From NCBI GenBank assembly GCA_016793325.1, contig JAEUKI010000077.1, positions 1 to 64,000 on the forward strand: a stretch of DNA of 64,000 bases. Reading direction: 5' to 3'. Both the position numbers and the translations under genes were made by a program. This stretch comes from Myxococcales bacterium. GTDB lineage: Bacteria > Myxococcota_A > Polyangia > Polyangiales > Ga0077539. Below the pieces are notes generated by a model. It saw only the letters and a program-made list of their open reading frames with translations. It did not search any database and was not told the origin of the DNA. Position 1 is the stretch's first letter. Every line of letters begins with the position of its first letter. Positions 17,189 through 25,541 of this stretch are shown one piece after another.

Positions 17189-19897
17189 ATGTCCGCTCCT
17201 CATGTACTTGTGATCGACAACGACCAACCGTTCGCCGAAGAATTGCAGGCGGCGTTCGGTGAGCTCGGGTGCACTGTCGCGTCGGTCGAAGATGGCCAGC
17301 TCGGTCTCGACGAGGCGCAGGTGCGCCGGCCCGACCTCATCGTGCTCGCGATCGAGCTCCGCGGGATGAACGGCTTCGCCGTCTGCAACAAGCTCAAGAA
17401 GCACCCGGAGCTCCAGCACGTTCCGCTCGTGATCGTGTCGTCGTCGTCGCCGCAAGAGACGTTCGATCAGCACTCGAAGCTGCGATTGCACGCGCAAGAG
17501 TACGTTCACAAGCCCATCGCCGCGGACGAGCTCATCGCGCGATGCCGAAAGCACGTCCCGCTCCCCGAGCCGCTCGACGGCGAAGCAGACGGAATCGTGC
17601 TCGAGGACGACGTCTCGTTCGACGAAGACGAGCAGACGATCATCACGAAGATCACGCCCGAGATCGTCGCGGGCCTCGCGCCCGATCCCACGCGCGCCGC
17701 GCCCGCGCCTCCCAAAGCCGCGCCGCCCCCTGCGCCTGCGGCAGCGCCGCGCGCTCCTGCGCCGCCCGCTCCCAAGCCCGCAGCCGCCGCCCCCGCGCAG
17801 CCAGCAGCCGCGCGCGACGCCGTGTTCGACGACCTCGACTCGCTCGCGGATGCAGCGTTCGACAACATCATTTTGGACGACGGCGACAAGCCGCACGTCG
17901 ACGCGACGAAGCTGCCCGCAGCCGTGGCCCCGCGGTCTGTTCCTGCGCCGCAGCCCGCCGCAGCGCAACCCGCGCCGCCTGCGCCCGAGCCGCCCGCGCC
18001 GCGCGAAGAGGTCAGCACGCCGATCGACTCGGCGGCCGCGAGCGTCGACGCCGCGCCAAACGCGGACAGCCTCGACAACTTCGACCTCGCGATCGCAGCG
18101 ACGCCCGCTGTCGCAGAAGCGCCCGCAGAGCCTGCGGCGGCCGCGCCTCCGCCGGCTCCGACGCCGACGCCAGCACCGCCGCCTGCGCCCGCGAAACAAA
18201 CGTCGATCGTTCCTCCGCCTCCAGTAGTCGCGGCGGTCGCGGCGGTGGCAGCGGTCGCCGCAGCAGAGCCCGACGAGACGCTCGTACGCGAGCTCGAAGC
18301 GTCGAAGTCCGCGCTCGCCGAGGCTCGATCCGAGTTGGCCCGAGAGACCTCCGCGCTCGAGGCCCTACGCGCCGAGCTCGCGCAGGCCGCGAGCGCGCGA
18401 GACGAAGCGATCGCCCGCGCCCAGAGCGCCGAACGCGCGCGGGACGAAGCCGCTGCCCGCGCGTCGAACGAGGCGAGCACTCAGAGCGCCGCCGACGAGA
18501 GCAAACGCGCGCTCGAGCAAGAGCTCGAACAAGCACGCTCGAAGCTGCGCGAGGTCGAGACCGATCGCGACCGCGCGACGAGCGACCGCGCGAGCCTTCG
18601 CGCCGAGGCGGACCGCGTCGGGATCCTCGAGCGCGAGCTCGAAGAGATGCGCGCGAAGGTGGCCAAGGGCGGGGGCACTTCGACGCGAGAATTCCTGGAG
18701 CTCCGAGAGTCGCTCAACAAGAAGGACAAGGAGATCCTCCGGCTGAAGGACGAGGTCAACAGCCGCGAGCGCGCCGTCCTCGACGCGCGAGACCGAGCCT
18801 CGAGCCTCGAGCACGAGAAGGCCGACCTCGACGAGAAGCTCCTCGCGCGCGAGCGGTCGATCGCGGACCTCGAAGATCAGCTCGGACCGCTGCAGCGCGA
18901 GCTCGCAGCCCTCAAAGAGTCGCGCGAGAAAGAGCGCGTCGCCGCCGACGAAGCCCTCGCAGCCGCGCAGCGCGCTTCGCAAGAGGCGCTCGCGAAAAAG
19001 GACGCCGAGTCCGCCGCGGCCATCGCAGCGAAAGACGCCGCGCACAAAGCCGCGCTCGAGCAAGCAGAGGCCCAAGCGAAGAGCGCTCGCGAGACACTCG
19101 CGGCAGAGCTCGAGCAAGCCAAGACCGCGGCGCTCGCGAAGGAGCGCGAGGCGCACGAAGAGAAGACACGCGCGCTCGAGGCGGCGCACCTCGCGGCGAT
19201 CACCGCGGCGAAGGTCGCGTCGGACGAGGCGCTCGCGAAGCAAGAGCAAGCCAAGACCGCGCTCGAAGCCTCGCATCGCGACGCGGTCGAGCAGCTCGAG
19301 TCCAAGCACTCGGCGGAGGTCCTTCGGCTCACGGCCGAGCTCGAGCAAGCGAACACCGACCTCGGAAAGGCGCTCGAGCAAGAGAAAGCCAAGGCGCAAG
19401 AGGCCATCGCAGCCGCCGAGACGTCCGCGAAGGAGTCGATCGCGAAGGTCGAAGCCGAGGCGAAGTCGAAGCTCGAAGCGAGCGAATCTGCTGCGAAACA
19501 AGCGGCTGACGAGGCCTCTTCGAAGCTCGCGGCGCTCGAATCGAAGCTCGCCGAGGTGCAGGGCAAGCTCGCCGAGACCCAGGCGACCGTCGAAGCGCGA
19601 GACAAGGACCTCGCGACGGCCCAGGCGCAGATCGCCGACGGAGTTCAGAAGCTCGCGACGATCACCACGAAGGTGGCGGAGCTCGAGGGCAAGCTCGCGA
19701 CGCTCACGAGCGAGCGCAACGAGCTCACGACGAAGCTCGAGCGATCGGAGACGCGGGCCCGTCGCGAGGCCGAGCGACGCGAGAAGACCAAGAGCGCGCT
19801 CGAGGTCGTCGCGCGATTGCTCGCGAAGGACGCAGAAGACGGCGATGCGGCAGAGCCCGAGGCTCCTGCGAGCGCCGCGCGCGCCGACGCAGAGTAG
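17189..19897 (+). CDS. FrzS-like protein: pseudo-receiver domain plus long coiled coil
   Basis: A 902-residue protein with three parts. Residues 1-125 form a response-regulator receiver fold (APHVLVIDNDQPFAEEL, conserved Lys108), but the phospho-acceptor Asp is replaced by Ala54 (DLIVLAIEL), so phosphorylation is unlikely. Residues about 165-360 are a Pro/Ala-rich linker; about 360-890 are continuous coiled coil rich in Ala, Glu, Lys and Arg. The layout and the Asp-to-Ala change match FrzS of Myxococcus xanthus, which localises to cell poles in type IV pilus-driven motility; AglZ is a related design. A role in polarity or motility is inference. Its stop codon abuts the convergent neighbour's stop. 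Confidence 0.88.
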   Translation: MSAPHVLVIDNDQPFAEELQAAFGELGCTVASVEDGQLGLDEAQVRRPDLIVLAIELRGMNGFAVCNKLKKHPELQHVPLVIVSSSSPQETFDQHSKLRLHAQEYVHKPIAADELIARCRKHVPLPEPLDGEADGIVLEDDVSFDEDEQTIITKITPEIVAGLAPDPTRAAPAPPKAAPPPAPAAAPRAPAPPAPKPAAAAPAQPAAARDAVFDDLDSLADAAFDNIILDDGDKPHVDATKLPAAVAPRSVPAPQPAAAQPAPPAPEPPAPREEVSTPIDSAAASVDAAPNADSLDNFDLAIAATPAVAEAPAEPAAAAPPPAPTPTPAPPPAPAKQTSIVPPPPVVAAVAAVAAVAAAEPDETLVRELEASKSALAEARSELARETSALEALRAELAQAASARDEAIARAQSAERARDEAAARASNEASTQSAADESKRALEQELEQARSKLREVETDRDRATSDRASLRAEADRVGILERELEEMRAKVAKGGGTSTREFLELRESLNKKDKEILRLKDEVNSRERAVLDARDRASSLEHEKADLDEKLLARERSIADLEDQLGPLQRELAALKESREKERVAADEALAAAQRASQEALAKKDAESAAAIAAKDAAHKAALEQAEAQAKSARETLAAELEQAKTAALAKEREAHEEKTRALEAAHLAAITAAKVASDEALAKQEQAKTALEASHRDAVEQLESKHSAEVLRLTAELEQANTDLGKALEQEKAKAQEAIAAAETSAKESIAKVEAEAKSKLEASESAAKQAADEASSKLAALESKLAEVQGKLAETQATVEARDKDLATAQAQIADGVQKLATITTKVAELEGKLATLTSERNELTTKLERSETRARREAERREKTKSALEVVARLLAKDAEDGDAAEPEAPASAARADAE

Positions 19898-21574
19898 TCA
19901 ACGCGCGCGAGCGGGGGTCGCGCCGACCGAGAGCGACGCGATGCGCGCGCGGACGTCGTGCTCGACGTGCTCGAGGGCGCGCGAGCGCGAGGGCCAGGGG
20001 CAGTGGAGAAAGGCTTCGTAGTAGCGGCGCGCGCAGCGGAGATCTCCGCGCGTTCGCGCGATGTCGCCGAGGACGACGAGGGCCTTGGCGCAGTCGCGCT
20101 TTTGTTCTCGCAGACAACGGATGGCGAAGCGCGTGGCGTCTTCGGTCGAGCCGCGCGCGGACGCGACGAGGGCGCGGAGGAGATCGGTTGTTCCGAGAGG
20201 GGTCTGCGAGTCTTCTTCGAGTCGCTCGAGCTGTCGCGCGGCGTCTTGCCCGCGATTGGCGGCGAGGAACGCGAGCACGAGCCCCGCCCGCGTCCGCGCG
20301 GTTGGATCGCGACGAACCGCGGCGCGCATCGCGGCGAGCGCGTCCTCGGTGCGGCCTTGGATCGTGCGGATCGCGGCAATGGCCTCGAGCACAACCGGCG
20401 CCGTGTCCGACTCGCGGATGGCGTCGTGTAGGTAGCCCTCGGCGCGCGCGTCGTCGTGCGACTCGAACGCGTAGCTCGCCCGCGCGAGGGACACGAAGAA
20501 CGCGCCGTCCGCGACGAGGCCGCGCTCGATGCGCCGCGACGCCCAATCGAGCATGCGCTGCGCGTCGTCGCGCTGCCCGAGCGCCCAGTGTTGGCGCGAC
20601 TCGTTGACCGCGAACAACGGAACGCACGGATCGAGCATGCGCGCCGCGCGAAACTCGTCGAGCGCCTCCGCGGTGCGCCCGGCGCGCGCGAGGGCGAGCC
20701 CGTGATTGTGGCGAATCTCGGGGCTCGACGGCGCGAGGCGCGCGGCCTCGGCGAGCCACGAGAGCGAGCGGACGTCCGTCGCGACGCCGAGCATTCCGAG
20801 CACGCGGGCGGCCATCACGCGCGGGCGGAGGCTCTCGCCGTAGACACCAGGGTGCGCCTCGCATCGTGACGTGAGCACCGGAGGGCGACCGCCGAGCGTC
20901 GTGTCGATGTCGAACGACGGTCCTTCGCGGCCTACGTAGCGAACGTACACGTGCTGCCTCGCGGCGACGCCGACGACCGGGACGCCGATTCGCTGCGCGA
21001 GCGAGAGGTACAAGTACGTCAGCCCCTCGCAGTACCCGGTCCTCGTGTCGAGCACGCGGTGGATGAGCGCGCGGTCGATCTTGTTGTAGAGGCCCGACGG
21101 GTCGAACTCCGCGGCGAAGCCCTGCTCGACGAACAAGTACCGATTGAGCGCGTCGATCTTGCAGCGATCGCCGCAGCGCGGCGGCAGCTTCGCCTCGAGC
21201 TCGCGGGCCATATAGAACAACCGAAAGAGCTGCCGGTGAACGTCCACCGATCGATCGCGGGCGCGCGCGACGAGGAGGTTGAGCTCTGCGAGGTCGATCT
21301 CGGACTCGGGGCCGCGGAGGATCGCTTGAATTCGTGGCCACTCGGGCGCGAGCGTCACGGGCGGCGGAGCGCGGAGCTCCGGGCACTCGGGGATGGGCAG
21401 GCACGCGGTGTCGAGCTCGGGCTGCACCGCGGCCACCGTCGGCGCGGCGGAGGCGGCGCGACATCCGGCGCCCACGAGGGCTGCCAACGCGACACCGAAG
21501 CTCGCGGCGCGAACGCGCACGGCGACGGTCGATCGGGGCAGGTCGGGGAGTGGGAGAGGGACGCGCCTGAGCAT
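19898..21574 (-). CDS. Lipoprotein with transglutaminase-like domain and TPR repeats
   Basis: A 558-residue protein. A lipoprotein signal ends at Cys38 (ALVGAGC). A transglutaminase-like/SirB1-type domain follows (about 85-235), with a plausible catalytic triad Cys182 (RTGYCEGLTYLYLSLA), His208 (RQHVYVRY) and Asp222 (SFDIDTTLGG). The C-terminal half (about 245-540) is made of TPR-like helices (HNHGLALARAGRTAEALDEF and later copies). It could cleave or cross-link peptides in the periplasm or serve as a scaffold; the substrate is unknown. It converges on the FrzS-like gene with no spacer. Confidence 0.83.
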   Translation of the reverse strand: MLRRVPLPLPDLPRSTVAVRVRAASFGVALAALVGAGCRAASAAPTVAAVQPELDTACLPIPECPELRAPPPVTLAPEWPRIQAILRGPESEIDLAELNLLVARARDRSVDVHRQLFRLFYMARELEAKLPPRCGDRCKIDALNRYLFVEQGFAAEFDPSGLYNKIDRALIHRVLDTRTGYCEGLTYLYLSLAQRIGVPVVGVAARQHVYVRYVGREGPSFDIDTTLGGRPPVLTSRCEAHPGVYGESLRPRVMAARVLGMLGVATDVRSLSWLAEAARLAPSSPEIRHNHGLALARAGRTAEALDEFRAARMLDPCVPLFAVNESRQHWALGQRDDAQRMLDWASRRIERGLVADGAFFVSLARASYAFESHDDARAEGYLHDAIRESDTAPVVLEAIAAIRTIQGRTEDALAAMRAAVRRDPTARTRAGLVLAFLAANRGQDAARQLERLEEDSQTPLGTTDLLRALVASARGSTEDATRFAIRCLREQKRDCAKALVVLGDIARTRGDLRCARRYYEAFLHCPWPSRSRALEHVEHDVRARIASLSVGATPARAR

Positions 21575-21705
21575 CGGGCGGAACTGCGTACGGACCAGCG
21601 CGGTCGACCGATGTTCCCACGGCGCGACGATTTGTGGTGCCGCGAGGACGGGCGCGCGAAGCGCGGTGGCGCTTTCGCCGGGAGAGCGGTGTAGAAACGG
21701 TCGGT

Positions 21706-22362
21706 ATGAGCCGCATCGATTCGTCGCTCGAGACCGCGCTCTCGATCGGGACGCAGAGCCCAGAGGCGTCGGTGTTGCGCGTTCTGGTCGAGCTCGGGGT
21801 CCAGGTCGCGGACGCCGACGAGGGCTCGCTCCTGGTGCTCGACCCGGCGACGAATGAACTTGTGTTCAGCATGGTGGTCGGCGTCGAAGAGTCCGCCTTG
21901 ATCGGAAAGCGCCTCCCCGTCGGAAAGGGGCTCACGGGCTTGGCGGCCGTCACGCGCGAGGTGCAGATCGGCGCTCCCACGTACGTGGTCGGGCAAGAGA
22001 CGAAGGGCGGCGCGGGGCCTCGCGCGGTGATCGCCGCGCCCATGCTCGTGCGCGACGCGTGCATCGGCGTGATCACAGCGGTGTCGTTTCGCGAGGAAAA
22101 ACGCTTCGGCGCGCGCGAAGCGTCGCTGTACGCGAAGCTCGCGGCGGTGGCGGGCGTGCTCGTCCAGCAGCGGCGCGCGCTCGAGCGCGCCGAACGCGAG
22201 GCGCTCGAGCGCGAGGAGATCGACACGTCCGAGCGAAGGATCGCGCGCAGCTTGCTCAACCTCTCGCGCAGCGCGCCTGCGGCGATGGTCCACGTCGCGT
22301 CGATGCTCGAGTCGATCGAGGCCATCGAACGCGCGGCGCGCGGCGAGGACGATCAGCTGTGA
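21706..22362 (+). CDS. GAF-domain protein
   Basis: A 218-residue cytoplasmic protein. A GAF sensory domain spans about 15-165 (ADADEGSLLVLDPATNELVF, KRLPVGKGLTGLAAVTREV, IAAPMLVRDACIGVITAVSF). The rest is an amphipathic helix (RRALERAEREALEREEID) probably for dimerisation. There is no output domain. Its stop overlaps the GTG of the following protease (GTGA), so the two are made together; the GAF protein may sense a ligand and control that protease. The ATG at 21706 (MSRIDSSLETALS) gives the compact start. Confidence 0.85.
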   Translation: MSRIDSSLETALSIGTQSPEASVLRVLVELGVQVADADEGSLLVLDPATNELVFSMVVGVEESALIGKRLPVGKGLTGLAAVTREVQIGAPTYVVGQETKGGAGPRAVIAAPMLVRDACIGVITAVSFREEKRFGAREASLYAKLAAVAGVLVQQRRALERAEREALEREEIDTSERRIARSLLNLSRSAPAAMVHVASMLESIEAIERAARGEDDQL

Positions 22363-23174
22363 CGCTTCCGACGATCCCCAAGCTCGCGCGGGCGTTGATG
22401 ATCGCTCCCGAAGAGCTCGTCGAACGCACGCTCGAGCCCGTGACGATCGCGGTCCTCGACTCGGGAATCGACTGCACGCACCCAGACCTCGCGGGCCGCG
22501 TCGCGCGCGCGGTGAGCGTCGAGCTCGTCGACGGCAAACCCGCGATCGTCGAGGGACGCACCGATCGCAACAACGACAGCTACGGCCACGGGACCGCGGT
22601 CGCGTCCATCGCGTGCGCGGTCAGCCCCAACGCGAAGATCGTCGACGTGAAGGTGCTCGGCGAGGGACGGCTCGGCACCGGCGCGGCGCTGATCGTCGGG
22701 CTTCGGTTCGCGGTCGAGACGCGCGCGGCGATCGTGAACATGTCGCTCGCCGCAGGCGCTGAATTCGCTGGAAGACTGCACGCGCTTTGCGAGCTCGCGT
22801 ATCGACAAGGTCAGGTGGTGGTCGCCGCGACGCGCAACATGCCGCTCGCGGATCACGGCTTTCCCGCGGAGCTCTCGAGCGTCGTGTCCGTCGATCAACG
22901 CCGGATGGACTCGTTGTTTCGCATTCACTACCGACGCACGCACCCGATCGAGTACGCCGCGCACGGTGAAGAGGTCCCCGTCGCCGCCGCGGGCGGTGGC
23001 CACACGACCAAGACGGGGACGTCCTTCGCGACGCCCGCGGTGAGCGGCCTGTGCGCGCTGTGGTTGGGAGCATTTCCAGGGCTTCGGCCGTTCGAGATCA
23101 AGGCGTTGCTCAAGGCGTTTGCGACCGAGCCCGAGTCCGACGTCAGCCCGAAGGAGCCGTCGGCCCCCCGGTGA
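22359..23174 (+). CDS. Subtilisin-family (S8) serine protease without export signal
   Basis: A compact 271-residue subtilase with the complete catalytic set: Asp34 (VLDSGIDCTHPDLAG), His77 (DSYGHGTAVAS), Ser222 (TKTGTSFATPAVSG) and the oxyanion Asn160 (VVVAATRNMP). There is no signal peptide and almost no propeptide (about 27 residues), so it is probably intracellular, like intracellular subtilisins, or a peptide-maturation protease. The start is the GTG at 22359, overlapping the GAF gene stop by four bases. No precursor-peptide gene is obvious next to it. Confidence 0.9.
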   Translation: MTLPTIPKLARALMIAPEELVERTLEPVTIAVLDSGIDCTHPDLAGRVARAVSVELVDGKPAIVEGRTDRNNDSYGHGTAVASIACAVSPNAKIVDVKVLGEGRLGTGAALIVGLRFAVETRAAIVNMSLAAGAEFAGRLHALCELAYRQGQVVVAATRNMPLADHGFPAELSSVVSVDQRRMDSLFRIHYRRTHPIEYAAHGEEVPVAAAGGGHTTKTGTSFATPAVSGLCALWLGAFPGLRPFEIKALLKAFATEPESDVSPKEPSAPR

Positions 23175-23232
23175 CCCGCGCGTACAACGTGGGTGCATCG
23201 GGAGCCGCGAAGAGAGACACTCGCGTCGAGCA

Positions 23233-24012
23233 ATGACGCCGAGCGAGCTTCTGTCGCACCTCCAACCTGATGACTCGCGCCGCGAAGAGGCAGCGCGCGC
23301 GCTCGTCGCGTTGCTCGCGCAGCTCGCGCGGGGCCGGCTCGTCGAGCCCTCGAGCCGCCAGAGCTTCGAGATTCGCCGCGAGACCGAGCGCGAAGAGGTC
23401 GTCTCGCGCGTCGCGCTCAAGGTGCTCCAGTGCTCGCCCCTGCCCGTCGCAGGAAAGTCCGACGGAGAGTGCAGGCGCTATCTGTCGACCATGCTCGTTC
23501 GCGCGCACATCGCCGAGTACCGAAAGCGCGCGCGCTTGGTGCTTCCGGGGGACGACAAGCTGCCCGGCCTCCGCGCGACGAGCAGCGCCGCGGACGAATC
23601 GACCGGCGCGGATGCGGCCGATGACTACATCGAGCGAGCGCGGACGCTGCTCGATCGCGCATTCGATCGCGTGCTCGCGGCGCGGCAAGAGCGCTTTCGC
23701 GAGGCCGTTCAGCGCGCGTGGCAGCAGATCAACCAGCTCGTGTTCGAGCAGGTTCCGTTCGCGACGATCTTGCTGCGAGACGAAGGCGTGGACGCGGACA
23801 AAGACCGCGCCGAGTTCGTTCGCGCGCGAAACCGGGTGTTCAAGAATCACGAGCGACTCCGCATCGCGCTTCGCGAGGCGTCGGACGCGATGCTCGCAGA
23901 CGGATCGCTCACCGAGCCCGACGCCAAGGCCCTCGATCAGGCGCTGATTCTTTTGTTTCGCTGTCAGAACAGCCCCGCCTCGCGCATCGAAGGACAAGAC
24001 GTGCCGCCGTGA
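23233..24012 (+). CDS. Hypothetical protein, possibly sigma-factor-like
   Basis: A 259-residue, mostly helical cytoplasmic protein of unknown function. Segment 60-105 (EEVVSRVALKVLQCSPL, CRRYLSTMLVRAHIAEYRKR) vaguely recalls sigma region 2 (partner-binding helix followed by a YxxR-rich DNA helix), but no region 4 signature is seen; the C-terminal half (RFREAVQRAWQQINQLVFEQ) is a different helical domain. It follows the GAF/subtilase pair by 58 bases on the same strand and may share their transcript. The ATG at 23233 is the first good start. Confidence 0.6.
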   Translation: MTPSELLSHLQPDDSRREEAARALVALLAQLARGRLVEPSSRQSFEIRRETEREEVVSRVALKVLQCSPLPVAGKSDGECRRYLSTMLVRAHIAEYRKRARLVLPGDDKLPGLRATSSAADESTGADAADDYIERARTLLDRAFDRVLAARQERFREAVQRAWQQINQLVFEQVPFATILLRDEGVDADKDRAEFVRARNRVFKNHERLRIALREASDAMLADGSLTEPDAKALDQALILLFRCQNSPASRIEGQDVPP

Positions 24013-24141
24013 ACCGAAACGCCCGCCGCGCTGCGCCGGGTCTGTTCGCCGCGACGATCGTTCACACTGACGTGCCACGACCTCCACCTCCACATCCTTC
24101 GAGCGTTGCTCTCGCTTCGGCCGAAGGCCCCCTCCCCCACC

Positions 24142-25200
24142 ATGGCCTCTCGAAACATCCTCGACCGCCTCGGAATCTCAGGGGACGCCACGCTCGGAGA
24201 GCTCGCGTCGATCCCCTGGTCCGGCCGCGCTGAACGCGACGCTGACGAACCGCTGGACGCGATCCTCGCCCGCGGCGAAGCGGACCCGAGCGGCTTCGAG
24301 CCCATCGGTTGGCCCGAAGACCTCTCGCCCGGACTCAGCTTCGCGCGCTCCCGCAGCAAGCCGAGCCTCGTGCGCGTCGAGGGACCACAAGTGTGCTCGG
24401 CTGCGGTCGTCGGCACGGCGCGGAGGGTCGGCGCGGACGCCCTGGTGTTCGTCGCGACCGAGGGCAGCGCGCTGCGGGTCGGGGCGCGTCTTCTGTCCGT
24501 CGAAGACTCGAAGCTCGCGCTCGATGCGCTGGCGTCGGACGAAGTCGAAGCTCAGGAGCTCTCGCCGTTCTCTGCGCGGGCGCTCGCGAACCTCGTCGTC
24601 GTCGAGCGCTGGAAGAGCCCGCTCGAAGCCGAGCTCCTCGCCGTCTTCGACGGGATCGACGTGGCCGAGTGGCTCGTCGCCGACGCCGGAGAGCTCGCCG
24701 AGCGCGGCGGAGCGCACTCGTTTGCCGCGGCGTTGGGGCTCATCGGGCGATTGCACACCGAGCGCTCGGAGGCCCCCTCGGCGCTCGTGGCTGCGTTGAT
24801 CGACGGGCGCGCGCAGCTCGCGTCGCCGCGCGCGAAGATCGACGCGTGGTGGCGCAAGGGCGCGAGCGTCGACGAGGTCGCGCGATCGGCGCGCCTCGAG
24901 GTCGAGCGTGCACGCGAAGCGCTCGACGCGCTCTCGCGCGCGGCCGATGAAGCGCACCCTGCGCTCGCGAGCATCGCGCGACGGTGGATTCGCCAGCGAG
25001 ACGACCTCGAGTGCGCGCGGTTCGCGCTCTCGATCGCCCGCGCGGAGCCGTCGATCGCCGCGCAGCTCGACGCGCTCGATCGCGCCGCGGAGGCGCAGCT
25101 CACGCTGTTCAGCGCGGTGGGCGGCTTCGCGGACAGCACGCGGCTCGTCGAAGTGAGCTGGCAAGAGCCGCATCTGTGGTGGGGCGCGCTCGCGGTGTAA
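24142..25200 (+). CDS. Hypothetical protein
   Basis: A 352-residue protein with no recognised domain. The N-terminal region (MASRNILDRLGISGDATLGELA) is followed by a mixed region about 75-150 (LVRVEGPQVCSAAVVGTARR, ADALVFVATEGSALRVGARL) and a helical C-terminal half. A helix-turn-helix-like stretch (KIDAWWRKGASVDEVARSAR) occurs at about 230-250. No signal peptide or membrane helix is present. Codon use agrees with neighbours. The gap 24013-24141 before it shows no clear promoter. Confidence 0.62.
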   Translation: MASRNILDRLGISGDATLGELASIPWSGRAERDADEPLDAILARGEADPSGFEPIGWPEDLSPGLSFARSRSKPSLVRVEGPQVCSAAVVGTARRVGADALVFVATEGSALRVGARLLSVEDSKLALDALASDEVEAQELSPFSARALANLVVVERWKSPLEAELLAVFDGIDVAEWLVADAGELAERGGAHSFAAALGLIGRLHTERSEAPSALVAALIDGRAQLASPRAKIDAWWRKGASVDEVARSARLEVERAREALDALSRAADEAHPALASIARRWIRQRDDLECARFALSIARAEPSIAAQLDALDRAAEAQLTLFSAVGGFADSTRLVEVSWQEPHLWWGALAV

Positions 25201-25220
25201 GCTCCCTCGAAGACGCTTCT

Positions 25221-25505
25221 ATGGGAATTCGAGTGCTCGGTCGTTTCATGCTCGGCGTCGTGATCGGCGGCGCGATCGGGCTCATCGTGGCGCGAAAGAG
25301 CGTCGGTCAGGCCGCAGAAGTGTTCACGCTTCAGCGCGGCCCCACCATGCTCGCGCTCTTGATCGGCGCGATCGGCGGAGGCGTCGCGAGCGTCCTCGCC
25401 GCGCAGGACCAATCGAAGGCGGCGCTCGCCATCGGCGGCGTGACGGCGCTCTTGCTCGCGTTCGTCGTGCTCGTGATCGACACCAACGCGGCCAGCGTTT
25501 TCTGA
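25221..25505 (+). CDS. Small membrane protein
   Basis: A 94-residue protein with three predicted membrane helices (about 9-24 MLGVVIGGAIGLIVA, 42-60 TMLALLIGAIGGGVASVLA, 67-86 ALAIGGVTALLLAFVVLVI). No family is recognised. It follows the previous gene by 20 bases and is closed by a strong hairpin terminator that overlaps its stop codon. It is probably an inner-membrane protein of unknown role. Confidence 0.65.
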   Translation: MGIRVLGRFMLGVVIGGAIGLIVARKSVGQAAEVFTLQRGPTMLALLIGAIGGGVASVLAAQDQSKAALAIGGVTALLLAFVVLVIDTNAASVF

Positions 25506-25526
25506 CCGACGGTCAGACTGATTTTT
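25501..25526 (+). terminator. Rho-independent terminator after the small membrane protein
   Basis: Perfect 7-bp stem TCTGACC/GGTCAGA with loop GAC (25501-25517) followed four bases later by TTTTT (25522-25526). The stem overlaps the stop codon of the gene. Its core is also one copy of the dispersed palindrome TGACC-N3-GGTCA (25503-25515). Confidence 0.65.
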
Positions 25527-25541
25527 CGCTCGCGAGAGTCG

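Noticed and set aside
17269..19509. 746-codon open frame within the FrzS-like gene, another reading frame
   Set aside because: Arg-rich translation without motifs. The FrzS-like frame has a receiver domain and coiled coil.
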